Below, piece after piece: positions 21,393 to 33,314 of a stretch of 64,000 nt of DNA. The notes under the pieces were generated by a model that was not told where the DNA came from, ran no database searches, and worked only from the letters and a program-made list of their open reading frames with translations. Position numbers and translations under genes: made by a program. This DNA comes from Marasmius tenuissimus (Eukaryota > Basidiomycota > Agaricomycetes > Agaricales > Marasmiaceae), in the NCBI GenBank assembly GCA_029532415.1, contig JAQOTA010000050.1, positions 3,224,001 through 3,288,000 of the forward strand. Reading direction: 5' to 3'. The first letter of the stretch is position 1, and every line of letters starts with the position of its first letter.

Positions 21393-23083
21393 TCACAAAT
21401 CTTTGAGCAAGTTTTCCAACACACCACCTTCTTTATTTTCTCTCCAAACTCCAGTGTATTTGCCACTCCATCGAGGACCTTTCCCTCCGCCTTTGACTCC
21501 GAGTCGCGCTTTCAGTGCTTCTCCTGCTGCCTTGACTAGCGCATCGTCGGACCCAGACACCATCACCAATGTTGTCGAGGTGGTAGTCTGTGAAGATGGG
21601 GAGGAAGATAATATGATTAAATATCTTCCCACTCTGGCCTCGGTTGCAGCAGACGAGAAGGCGAAGGCGATTGCAGACAGGAAGCCCAAAGAGTTGCCCC
21701 CATCGTCCGTTCGTTGAATGTGCTTCTTAAATAAGCCTTTCTCCGAACTTTTCAGAGCCTCCTTAGCTTCAGAGACCATTTTATCACTAATCGCCTTTGC
21801 GAGTTCCAACTCCAGGTCTGAAACTCGTTTTTCCGCTCGCTTGCGCTCTTCCGCGATCTGTGAAACCCTCTCCGGCACTAGAGGGGCACCGCAGCTCAAC
21901 GAGGACGCAGTATCAGTGAGCAGCGAATGAGAAGAAGCCAGATGAACAAGCAGTCGGGGGCCACAGAGAAAGAACAGGCGACTTGAGGTGGTGTTCGTGC
22001 GGGAAAGGGCTTCCGTTTGCGGTAGTAAGAAAAGCTGGAGATTGTGGAGACTGGGCAAGTGCGTCCCGCAACACCTGTATTCATAAAGTAAACCCGTCAG
22101 ATATGTGAGCCCTTGGGACGATCCGGTATACTCACGGGTTCCTATCGACTCCGTCAATCACAATCACGCGTTTCACACCACCTGTATAATCTGTAGGGAG
22201 AGCTTTCCCGACTGTGCGCCCGCTTTCGAGGACCTCGGCACCCTTCTCAATAGCCCGGTCCAACTCTTCTACCTCCACATGTACGTGGCGACCCTCAAAG
22301 ACGAACTTGTTTGCTTCGTTCTGAACGGACTGAATCTCTTCCGCGGTGACAGCACGAGGAAGCTCGACATAGCAAGGTGCGGGGTAGTTCGTAAGCGACC
22401 AAGAGAGGGTGGGGAGGTTTAATTTTGTTTCCAAAACCGCTGAAAGTAGGTGTTGAGAGGTATGCATCGACATCTATTCGTGTATCGAGGTAGATCAGTA
22501 TTGAGAAACGTACCAAGAACATCCCACCTACGTGATCGTATCTGCGATCGTAATCCTTATCCGAGAGAGAAGCAGTAACTTGGCTGCCCGGCACGAATGT
22601 AGACGAGGCTACATCTGCAGCTCCATCCTTGACATGGACGTAGTGCACGGCATGACCGCCATGCCTCTTTACCTGAAGCACGGTCCATTCCTTACCGTCC
22701 GAAGTGGTGATGATGCCCGTATCTGTTGGTTGACCACCACCCTCAGGGAAGAGCACAGTGTCATGCAGAATGACTTCAAGTATGGGATCCCTGGGGAGCG
22801 TAGGAGCAGCTACTGCATTCTTTGTACGCTTGACCGCTGGTGGGTGTTGATAGGCCGTACAACTCACTACGGTCGTGTCAAGTCTCCGCAGGAGAGGGTC
22901 ACCTTCACGATATGAGTCAGTTTCGGTATCTACTTTCTAGCGGAGCCACGTACGCTGGCAAGCTAGAATACCAACCGGGATGGCTACATTTGGGTCTTTG
23001 GGGATTGAAAGGGTCGGAGATACCACTCGAAAATAATTACTAGGAGTCGCTGAGGGTGGAAGTAAGATGGCTGTAGCTGACAT
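21393..23083 (-). CDS. AlaX/AARSD1-type alanyl-tRNA editing protein
   Basis: Free-standing editing domain related to alanyl-tRNA synthetase, which deacylates mischarged Ser-tRNA(Ala) in the cytosol. Visible: VGILACQRDPLLRRLDTTVV, the FPEGGGQPTDTG motif, the zinc motif HTSQHLL (HxxxH), and the second metal/His part CCGTHL. Then come a coiled-coil (RVSQIAEERKRAEKRVSDLE) and a DHHA1-like end with Gly-rich VKGGGKGPRW, so this is the long, AARSD1-like form. Exon 1 starts at the ATG read from 23083; the first intron (22903-22953, 51 bases) joins ACQ to RDPLL. The start codon lies inside the first exon of permease 2 on the other strand. Confidence 0.85.
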
Positions 23084-25170
23084 GGATAATTTTAGTGCTC
23101 AAGATGGAAATTCAGATCGAGTAACCGCGAGCCGCGAGCGTGCTTACCGACCACGAGGCACGATGACGAGCATTCGCCTCTCTGGTGTGGACCTCCACCC
23201 AGCCACTGAAGGAGAGCATAGTCCTTTGTTACACTCTCGAGAGTGTGAGTTTGTTTCATCTCTATCTCGACATGACACTGATATTACTGTCACAATAGCA
23301 GAAATTGAGCAAAATGATGTCGATTCCGAGGCACAATTACGGGCTAGGCAAGAACTGGAGAAGAGACTTCTACGTAAGGTCGACAAGAGGATGAGCATTC
23401 TCATTGTAATCTATATTCTAAATTGTACGTCGTCGCCGCTCCTGAAAAGGTACTGATACTGATTCACGCTTCAGACATTGACCGAAATAACGCCTCGTAA
23501 GGAATCCTGCATACTCAACGCGTGCTCCGAACCACGTTGAATCACGTCCATTATAGAGCTGCAAGGATACATGGCTTTGAGAAAGACTTGGGTCTCGAGG
23601 GCTCGCAATTCGCCAGCATCCTATCTATCCTCTATGTGGGATACATTATCATGCAGATTCCTTCGTGAGTGCTCATTTTAGTTCGGGACCGTAGAAATCC
23701 TCTCATGTGGGACATCCTTAAGGAACATATACATGAACTCTATGGGCAAGCCGTCCATTTATCTGCCCTGCTGTATGACTCTGTGGGGGCTCTTTTCAAT
23801 CAGTACTGGTGAGTGCGGTCGTCTCGGAGATTATGCACTCATATCTCAGGACGCTGTAGGGTTTGCCACCAAGTCAGTACATGGCGTTTGAACATGACCC
23901 TCACACGGATCTGACCCAGAGTAGCTTTTATCAAGCACTACTCAGCCGTTTCTTTCTGGGTTTTGTGGAAGCTGCGTTCTTCCCTGGTGCTTTGGTATGA
24001 GATCGTATTCTAGACTTCATCCACAATAAAACTCACGCCCGAGCACTAGTTCCTTCTGTCAAAGTGGTACAAGCGTAACGAGCTGTCTCAGCGCACGGCG
24101 ATGCTCTCGATTGGTAGTCTGATCTCGAATGCTACCGGCTCTCTCATTGCATCCGGGATTCTCAGTAGCACCGAAGGCTTTTTGGGAAAAGCAGCTTGGA
24201 GATGGCTATTCTTCATCGAAGGTGGCCTCACGGCCCTCATGGCCATCTGCGCATTCTACATTCTTCCCGACTTCCCAGAGACCTCCCCATGGCTCGACCC
24301 TGATGAACGTGCCTTAGCTATCCAACGCATGACCGAAGATACTGGACCTCTCGACAAACGCGGCAATTACGCGTCAGACTGGGCCACTGGGTTCTCCTTG
24401 GCTACCTCTGATTGGAAAGTCTGGTGGCTTTCAATGACTTTGACTTGCTTTGTCGTGTCATTGTCATTCAATGCTTACTTCCCTACACTCATACAAAGTA
24501 TTGGTTATAACCCTATCGTGACCCTACTGCTATGTGTCCCTCCATGGTTATTTGCAGCGGTGGTCGCGGTCTTTCTTTCCAGGTCAGTCGACTACTTGGA
24601 TTGGAACCTTCGGAAACTGAGTCACCACATAGACATTCTGATCGCGTGGAGGAGCGTTGCTCGCACATCACCTTCGCCATGGGTGCTGGCATCATTGGAT
24701 TCTTCCTTGCTATGTCCAAGAGTGTTATATGGCGATACATATCATTGTGAGATCTTATAGTTCTCGGCTTTCAATGGTTTTGACCCGGCCCACCGTGGCT
24801 CGACCCCCTAGCTTCCTCATGGCGCAATCGTATTCGGGCTTCATTTGCTTCTTGGCTTGGGCCAACGGATCTGTCTCTCAGCCACCCGCCAAGGGTGCAG
24901 TAGCAATTGCGCTGATTAACACGGTCGCGTCCTCTGGCAATATCTTTGGATCGTCAGTCGAATTTTCTAGGATTCCCATCCGAATGTTGATTGACCTTCC
25001 TCTCTCCCAGATATGTTTGGCCCTCTGGATGGGGACCCGACTACACGATGTCTTTTGCCATCTGTGCCGGGTCTACTTTCTTGGGGATTGCGTTGTGCTG
25101 GTATTTCCGTGGGCAGCTAGCGATGCTCAACTCTAGAGAGGTTGAAGGACGGCATAGATATATGTTGTAA
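23067..25170 (+). CDS. MFS permease, Dal5/allantoate-type (paralogue 2)
   Basis: Second major facilitator permease of the Dal5 family, with the same landmarks as paralogue 1: KRMSILIVIYILN, the IDRNNA-type helix end, LPDFPETSPWLDPDERALA, DWKVWWLSMTLTCFVVSLSF and LLCVPPWLFAAVVAVFLSR. The end is YFRGQLAMLNSREVEGRHR with TAA at 25168-25170. The N-terminus is longer than in paralogue 1; in-frame ATGs are at 23067, 23082 and 23163, and the last may be the functional one because the first two lie in or at the start of the opposite AlaX gene. About nine exons. Substrate unknown; the usual options are allantoate, nicotinate, pantothenate, biotin or related acids. Confidence 0.82.
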
Positions 25171-25331
25171 TCGATACTTGTAATGTAAGCTTCCAATTTT
25201 CAAACACCTCCTTCGCGGTCCGGTGTGCGATCACCAGCTGATCAGGGTCAGGATTCGCCGAGCAATGTCCGCCCCCCATAAATACAGACGGTTTGAGCAA
25301 ATGGACTTCTATTTCTCATCGAATCATCGCA

Positions 25332-28300
25332 ATGGCAACTCTCACTACTCGTGCGTTGAATGATTGGAACTTTACACAGATCGGAGGAGGAGAGGGCACC
25401 AAAGACGGAGAATGGCTTCCCGTTCATCAGTTTCCGACCACTGTTCATGTTGAACTGTTGCATTTGAAGAAGATTCCCGATCCTGTACGTATCCATTGGC
25501 GTTCTGGCGTTTGAAAAGCTTACGCTTCATTTTAGTTCGTTGGATCACATGAATGGGATGTCCAATGTCAGTGTCGTTGCTCTTGCTTTTTTTCTCGACC
25601 GCTATGTTGAAGCCGCTCGTGCAGGGATTGGTGAAAGTCAATGGGCGTTCAAGACCTCCTTCAAGGTGTCCGAGGAAGAACTCAAAGCTCCTCACGTTGA
25701 GCTGGTATTTGACGGGCTGGATACCTATTCTGCGGTGATATTGGTACGAGCTGAGCTGTACTTGTGTTGGATGACACGTAGCTAAACGACGCACCACCTA
25801 GAACGGAACAACAATCCTCAAGTATGCACTACGATTGTTCATATTACTCCCGCATTGTGGCTTATACTGCTCTCTTCTAGCACGGAGAATCAATTCGTCG
25901 GCCACCGCGTCGACGCCAAGTCCCATTTGAAAACTGAGAATGAGCTCATTATTAACTTCGATAGTGCATTCATCAGGGTACGTTAATTGCGCTCAGCGGT
26001 GCCGGTCTTCTACAATATTAACATTGTACCCACCGCCGCAGGGGCGCGAGCTCGAGAAGAAACACGGAAAGTTCGCGCTTTGGAATGGTGATTCCAGCCG
26101 GCTTCATGTCCGCAAGGCACAATACAAGTACGTCTCTTTCCTCCCGAGGGGTTCTTGCAGCTGATATGATTTCTTAGCTATGGCTGGGATTGGGGTATGC
26201 ACCTTCGTACCGTTGTACAAGGGAGCACGTCGTACTGACCAATCGACAGGACCTGTCCTAATGACGGTCGGACCCTGGAAACCCATTAGCTTGGAGATAT
26301 ACCATAACCGCATCACTGAGGTTGATGTTAGGAGCAATGTTTCGTCCAAACTCGACGTACAGACTAGTATCGGTGTGGAATTCTCGGACAAGACACCCGG
26401 GACCGCGTCGGTCACCGTACAAGGGCCTGATGGTGCTGTCGTTGCCACGGAGGACAACATATCGACGAGCAATGGACATAGCCACGTATCCTTTTCCTTC
26501 CGTCCAGGTGAAGTCGATCTGTGGTATCCCGTAGGTTATGGGAAGCAGCCACTCTACACTGTAGAGGTGGTGATCAAAGATGAGGTTGACGGTATTCGAC
26601 GCAAAATCAAAAGCCTTGAGCTAATTTTCGACCTTGCAGAACGGAGCAGAACTGGACAAGAAGACCAAGAAGGTTGGGTTTAGACGAGTATTGGTCGTTC
26701 AAGAACCCCTAGTCGATGCGCCCGGACTCACATTCCTGTTCGAAGTCAACAACATCAGAGTTTTCTGCGGAGGTGACTCATTAATCTCTCCCTGTTCCCG
26801 TTTCTTCCTTAAATCTTATTCTCAGGTTCGAACTGGATCCCCGCGGACTCATTCCTCACGACGTGTGTGATAATGCCTTGTACATGCCTTGCCGTTTTAC
26901 TCATATGTGGTGTCTGACAGCATGACGCCCGAACGTTACCGAGCATGGCTGCAGCTCTTGGTAGACGGAAATCAGAATATGGCCCGGGTGTGGGGCGGAG
27001 GTATCTATGAGGCGGACTCCTTCTACGACGTATGCGATGGTGAGCCTTTTTGTGCCATTCTATTGGCGAAGTTCCTGACATCCCTCCAGAACTAGGAAGT
27101 ATGGTTGTTATATCCAGTCCTGACATCCGTGATCTCACTGGCCTTTAGTCCTTGTCTGGCAGGATTTCATGTTTGGTTGTGGTCAAGTGAGTACCTCACT
27201 ACATGTTGGCAACGGAGGACTCACTAGCTTGCCTCTGTAGTACCCGGCATACGATAGTTTCCTAGAGCTCGTGCAAGAGGAGGCGGAGCAGAATGTCAAA
27301 AGGCTCCGGCACCATCCTTCGGTGGTGATATTTGGTACGTTTTACACATATCTTCAGTAACACTTCTCATATCAGTGGCAATAGCCGGAAACAACGAAGA
27401 CTACCAACTTGCAGAGTCCAACGGACTAGAGCTTGACTACTCCGACGAGACGTCTGATTTCAGGAAGACCAACTTCCCTGCTCGCCACATCTACGAAAGG
27501 GTCCTGCCCGCCATCGTCGAGAAACATTCCAATATTCACTATCACCGTGCGTCCCCTTATAGCGGACAAGGGCAGCCGACCACAGACAAGACGCTGGGTG
27601 ACCTTCACCAATGTACGTGGATAGTAGAACGGCTTGTCCTGTTCATATCTGATGAGACCCATGTAGGGAATGTGTGGCACGGTACGCAAGAGCCCTGGCA
27701 TAACTGGGACATCTTAGCAGGACGTTTCGTGTCCGAGTTCGGAATGTAAGTTTTACCTCCGCCTCGAGCTATGGTTACATTTTGACTCGTTCACTACCAC
27801 AGGCAAGCCTATCCTAACATTCGAACCGTTGACCAATGGTTGGGAGATGCGAAGGATCAACGCTACCCTCAATCTCGGTATGTTCCTGGCCCAGCATCGT
27901 TCGAATATTGGTACTCACCACCTTCTACAGGACCAACGGCAATCACAACAAAGCATCTGGCTTCGAGAGGCGTATTGAAACCTACCTCGTCGAAAATTTC
28001 AAACATACTTTTGACATGGACGAGTGGGTTCTTCAGTCAACTTTCGCTGCGGCCAGCCAACTCACTGGATGCCTTTCTTTCTCAGTTACGTGTATTACTC
28101 CCAGGTTATGCAAGCCGAGTGCTTAGCAGCCGCTTACCGCCTGTGGCGTCGCAATTGGGCTGGTAAAGGGAAAGAATACACAGCTGGTGCCTTGGTCTGG
28201 CAGGTCTGTGTTCGACTTTTTCGGGCTTCTTGGGAATCTTAGATTGCGATTTTTAGATCAACGACTGCTGGCCTGTGACATCCTGGGCTATTGCCGACTA

Positions 28301-29066
28301 CTGGCTCCGTCCCAAACCTGCGTATTTCTCGATCGCTCGGGAACTCCGACCATACACCGTAGGGATGACACGCAAGGACAAGATAGAGTATCCGGATGAT
28401 CGTCGGGCCGCTAAACTTGTTATCGAAACAGTCCTAGAGATATGGGGTACCAATAGCACGCTTGAGGAGAAAGAAGTTACCCTCGAAGTGTCCTCGTATG
28501 ATTTGCAGTCGGATTGGACAGACTCGTGGAAGAAGTGAGTACTCGGAGTCTCTTCCTGGACGATAACAGATTGAGAGTGTTCCTAGGTCCGCCACCTTGT
28601 CGCCTAATTCGAGCACCGAACTTTACAAGGGGAAGCTTCCTGGCCAACCCACAAGATACAAGCACAGTGAAGTCCCAAAGGACATCGTTGTATCTGCTCG
28701 GTTGCTGGACGCTGACGGCGCGGTCCTAGGACGGTACTCCAACTGGTACGTTTCCATAATGAACCTAAGTTGTGGTCCCGTTTTTCGTTTACTCAGCGCC
28801 ACTACAGGCCGGAACCTTTCAAGTTCATCAAGTTCCCGAGCGTGGAGGAAGTGGGCCTCAAGGCCGAGGTTTCTGCGGATGGCGAATCGGTGGCTCTCTC
28901 CACCAAGAAACCCGTGAAAGGAATAGTATTGGATGTGGAGGGGGACGATGTCGTGTGGAGTGACCAGGCAATTGACCTCGTACCGAATGACCCCCAGACG
29001 GTCAAAGCAACCGGACTAAAGGGGAGAGCTCTCAAGATCAGATACGTCGGGGATGAAGTGAATTAA
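25332..29066 (+). CDS. Beta-mannosidase, glycoside hydrolase family 2
   Basis: Exo-acting enzyme that removes beta-1,4-mannose from the non-reducing ends of manno-oligosaccharides and N-glycan cores. GH2 order is seen: jelly-roll start (MATLTTRALNDWNF, later FVGSHEWDVQ), then YNYGWDWGPVLMTVGPW, the Ig-like part (FRPGEVDLWYPVGYGKQPLY), then the TIM barrel with FEVNNIRVFCGGSNWIPAD, NMARVWGGGIYEAD and LGVLVWQDFMFGC. The acid/base Glu is in AGNNEDYQ and the nucleophile Glu in VSEFGMQAYP. The C-terminal beta domains end RYVGDEVN. There is no signal peptide at the N-terminus, so it is probably intracellular. About 850-900 residues over more than 12 short exons. Confidence 0.92.
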
Positions 29067-29247
29067 ACACCTATATATTGGAGGTTCTATAGTTGAAGAA
29101 GTAGAAGAAAGTCGTAATTTACATGAATGCCGGACGAACGATGCATGGGCAGGATATGCCTTGACAGGAGAATGTGTTGCGAAAGCGAAGGATTGCGTGA
29201 ATGGGTACATACAGCGAAGAAAAGAGGAAAAAGTACGAAGTCACAAT

Positions 29248-30059
29248 TTACATAATAAGGCAACGATTCTGCTGTGGTTCCCCGGTCTGGCTATTGGGAG
29301 CACGTTTTTCGATCTCCCCAAGACAGTGCTCAAAGACCTTGCCTGTAATACAACATCATGTTAGCCGGCATGAACAAGCTGAGGTTCGAATTCAACAACG
29401 CACCAACGTTGAGATTGGTCTTTGCACTGGTTTCTACGAAGGCAGCCTGCAAACTTTGCGCAAGCTTCTCGCCTTCCTGCGTGGTGACTTGTCGACTGCA
29501 AATCGAAGCACATTGAGAGCAGGGCAGAAACTTGAGCCTGGGACTACGCACCTCGAATCCAAATCTACCTTTGACCCCACAATAACACAAGGAATCTCCG
29601 TCACACCACAGAAGTCTATTATCTTGTCGTACACCACTTGGACCATCTCGAAAGAGCTGCGCGACGTCACCGAGTAGACGAGAACATAACCATGTATTCC
29701 GATAGCATGTTTAGAGTTGAAAATTGAGAATTCATCCTAGAATAATTTAAGGCACGCATTAGTTCGAAGGCTGGTTCTAGAATCGTGTGCACCACTCACC
29801 TGCCCTGCGGTATCAATCACCTCACAATCGTACTCAGCTCCCCGGTACTTGACGCTCTTCGCAAACGTGCTCTCGATAGTTGGGTAGTAGGACTCGACGA
29901 ATTGGTTGTCTATAAACTGAATAACGAGCGACGATTTGCCTGGGAACTGGATAAGCCAGAGGGTCCTGATAATATGACGTAGTAGAACAGTTCTTCACCG
30001 ACTGAACGAGAGCCCAAAACTGCTACTTTTCTCTTCTTGAGATTTTCGGCGGGTGGCAT
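29248..30059 (-). CDS. RHB1: RHEB-type small GTPase
   Basis: Ras-family GTPase that activates TORC1 in many fungi. Exon 1 encodes MPPAENLKKRKVAVLGSRSV, and the P-loop GSRSVGKSS is split by an intron; its Arg at the Ras-Gly12 position is a RHEB mark. The effector region is SYYPTIESTF, the switch II start is DTAGQ, and the guanine-binding motif is GSKVDL with SAK later. The C-terminus EPQQNRCLIM is a CaaX box for prenylation, so the protein should sit on internal membranes. Stop TAA at 29250-29248. The length is typical for RHEB. The exon around DEFSIFNSKHAIG was deduced by splicing. Confidence 0.9.
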
Positions 30060-30673
30060 AGTTCACAGAAAAGAGATGGACTAGAGAGAGCGACGAGGAC
30101 GGCAGGAGCAGCGAAAAGAGCGCAGGGAAACGAGTGGATGGTGGATAAGTGGAGGCTTGCGGTGCGGTATGATGAAACAGCGTCTGGAATATAGTTTTCG
30201 AGGGTACTTATACTTCCGGGGAATTCGAGCGGGGAGAATGAAGAGGAAATCGCAAGAGTAAAAGCTGGATTTTGTCCGGTGCTGTATAAATAAAAATGAT
30301 AGAAGGACGCAGCGAGTATGCGCTGACACTACCCACGGATGTAATTATCTCGTACTTATTACCAGCTCGTTACAAGCCATATCTGTTTCGCTCATAAGTT
30401 ACGCCTAGCCGGCCCATACAATTGCATTCCCATTATGAACGGCCAGGTGACTTGCGATCGGACCATGCAGAGAGGCACGCAGGGCGGAAAACCCAACATG
30501 CACGAAAATGTAACCAAAGATGACATTTACACGTAAAAGATGTAGGCTTGGGGTCCCGCCCGCAACTAAGTTGAGGGACGGCCTCCGAATTCGCTCAAAA
30601 TGAGTAGATAGTGATCTCAGCCTCGTCTTCCTAATGAAGGCGGCACTTAGGGCAACCTTCGCAACCGTCAAAC
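30060..30673. other. Gene-free interval between RHEB and F-box genes
   Basis: About 610 bases: upstream region of RHEB and 3' flank of the F-box gene. A CTATTTTTATTTATACAGC stretch near 30277-30296 (minus sense) includes a TATA-like run. No gene or RNA recognised. Confidence 0.4.
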
Positions 30674-32274
30674 TTAAGCACTCACCGACACAACAAGCAA
30701 AGCGTCTTCACTTAGCATTATCGAGGAGGGCAGAGTATCAGGGACTAGCCCCGAGAGGACACGGCAGGGTGCATTTGTCCGTGGAATGCCACCCTCCGGA
30801 TCTTGGGCAGGTTTTAATCTTTCGACTTCATGGTGGTTTCGTTGGCTAGCGAGCGGGTTCAGATCGTACAAGCTGAAGCGAGTGCCTGATACTGGAGGCT
30901 GCCCGCCGGCGCAATCCAGCAAAACGGCCCGAAGTCCGTGGACGTAGCAAACCCAGATGTCGGGGAGAGTGGCTGATACTAATCTTGTACCGTCTCTTCC
31001 CCAATCCTCCCATGCCAATACTAGACCTCGCGTTGACCTAGCATCTTCGACGTGACGAAGGATAGTCGAGAGCGGAGCAAGTATTGCAACGTCTTTGCTG
31101 TACAGATGACACTCAAAGACGAGGAGTCGGTCACGTTGGGAAACGCCGAAGGGGACTTCTCTCCGGCCCAGTGATGTAGGTGAGTGTGTTTCCGAGTGGA
31201 TAACAACCGAGTGGAGATCGGGAAAGGGGGGAAGCTTGAAATGCAGAAGAATGGATGAATCGGAGTTTTCACAGTCCAGATCTACCACAGTGACATCCCC
31301 AAGGTAATTGGAGTCAACGATCGGGGTGAAAACAACAAGATTCTCGTTCAGAAAGGCGAAACTAGCAAGGTCGTCGGTACGCTGCAATATACTCAGTAAG
31401 AGAGGACAATCAGAGATACCCAGGTAGCTCACCAAAGCCACCCTCCCTTCGTACCAATCCCACACGACGAGCTCATTAGCAGACTCATCATTGACTGACA
31501 CAATCAAGATCCCGAGACGGTTTTTGAATATGCGTATGTCGAATTCTGGTGATTCACCGTCAATTTTGCGTTCGAAGACACGCTGCTTCATGTGAGTCGT
31601 AGATAGATGAGGCCGTCCACTTTCCAGGGTTAACATGTGAGCATCAATGCAGTAGCGTCGTCTGTGTAATGATTCAGTTGAGACCTTTGATACGTGCAAA
31701 GAAAAAATTGTACTCAGTGGCGTGTCTGGTCAATACAACGAGGAGGTTTTGTGAAGGATCGAACGCAAAGTCTTCGATGGTTTCAAGCTCATCCAATCTG
31801 AAGTTCCATTCCTCTTGCTCTATTCCACGATAGGCGGAGGGAAGACGGTCGAACTTCAGGACGTTGCCAGTATCGCAGTCTAAGAACACCCCCAGCGAGC
31901 TCCCAGGCATGCGTAGAGAGAAGGTTGTGCGTTCTTGAGCTACTCCATGTAAATGTGTTCCATGCACGTTGGTGTTGTTCGAGCATGTGTAAACGGGCCA
32001 GTGTTGGATTCAAACAGTTCGACCGATTGTCTTCTAGATTCGCGAGAGCTAGCTGTCTGTTGTATTGGTACAAATGTGAGTCTTTCACAACCGTGTCGAG
32101 CTTTCGGCACACCTATTACCAGGGGAATCTTCAGTTACAGTCGAGTGAGAGTCGGAGAGACTGACATAAACTCACTTCTGTACAATGAATGAGGGTTATT
32201 GGGTCTAGCTGCTCAAGTATGAAGCAAATGATTTCGATCGGGAGGCATGAAAGATGATCAGAATCTGCAGCCAT
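30674..32274 (-). CDS. F-box protein, fungal WD-like C-terminus
   Basis: Probable substrate receptor of an SCF ubiquitin ligase. The N-terminus MAADSDHLSCLPIEIICFIL, then EQLDPITLIHCTEVCRKLD, is an F-box (Leu-Pro-x-Glu-Ile pattern). The rest is a long beta-rich region with repeated short strands (for example NLLVVLTR, RLGILIVSVNDES, ENLVVFTPIVD, DRLLVFECHLY, LVLAWEDWGRDGTRLVS) that resembles a propeller-like domain seen in many Agaricomycete F-box proteins. The end is SSIMLSEDALLVVSVSA at 30676-30674. Introns lie near the F-box end and near 31690 and 31400. The target is unknown. It shares a 243-base divergent promoter with the Spo12-like gene. Confidence 0.75.
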
Positions 32275-32517
32275 TGTCGGAAGCAGAAGGAGGCTTCAAG
32301 GAGGTTGGGACACGGCAAGAGAGCAGAAGACAGCCACATGCACGCGCCGGCGGCACGACTGGAGCAACGATCACGTGGTGTTCGACTGTGATGTTCCACG
32401 CGCAGGAGAAATTGCCACTCACCTTTCCACCCCACCTCCATCACCACTGCCAGTAGAGAGCCTTTGACTCTCCATATTCGTAACCTTTCTGCACTTGATC
32501 TTTAGTCTCTCTCTGCA

Positions 32518-33029
32518 ATGTCTTCTACCACCACCACACCAAACGACTCTCCCAACGGAGCCCCCATTCAGCCTTTGCACAACCCTGAACATGCAGCTCA
32601 TGTCGTCGTGCCTCAGGCACCGTTAGGAAACGTAGTGAACGCACCTGGGATGGGAGCTAAAGCATTGTTGTCGAAAAAGATGGCCAAATCACTGTGTGTG
32701 ACACTCAACAAAAGTTTTATTCCCAACTAAAATCTCGATTTGGCGTTGCAGTAATCCGACCTATGTCTCCCCAACAGACAATATGATGACACCGTGCACT
32801 CAAAAACTGTCTGCGGCTAAGAAGAAACACTTCTCAAAGTCCGTATACATTCGAATGGCCGCGAATCAAAACTCAACCATCTTTCACGCACAGAACCTCA
32901 AAGCCTGTACAGCTGTTTGCACAGCGGGAAGGGAATAGCAGTGATGATGAAGATTCGAATGCTGCAGCGAGTCCCGACGACAAGCCCAACACTTCTACCA
33001 TCCAGCACGATGACGAGAACCCGTTCTAG
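32518..33029 (+). CDS. Spo12-family small protein
   Basis: Small disordered protein, about 120 residues in three exons. The core NPTYVSPTDNMMTPCTQKLS, directly followed by AAKKKHF, fits the Spo12 family motif (SPTD, then S/T-P-C-x-x-KL), which carries CDK-type Ser/Thr-Pro sites; budding-yeast Spo12 helps release Cdc14 in mitotic exit. The C-terminal part is KPVQLFAQ followed by an acidic tail ending DDENPF. Splices: exon 1 ends in AAATCACT before GTGTGT; exon 2 ends before GTCCGT; exon 3 runs to TAG at 33027-33029. The family call rests on one motif. Confidence 0.62.
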
Positions 33030-33314
33030 TTCTGTGACTCGGTCTGCTTTCGTCCTCTCTTATTCATCTATCGCTCCGTCTTAACAAAACGGCTGGGATC
33101 GCACTCTCTTTTATACATATATATGGGCACTTGCACCATCCGCTATCGTTCGTTTGTTTTCTCTATGTCTAGATGTCCTGTAACTGTACCACCGCTGTTC
33201 ACGAATTTCCATGACCTTTCCTAAACAACCGTGGGATTAGTCACCTGACCGACGCGCACACCTCACAACTCGACGCGTCAGCTATTCTTCCAACGTCATC
33301 CTTGGCTTTGAACC

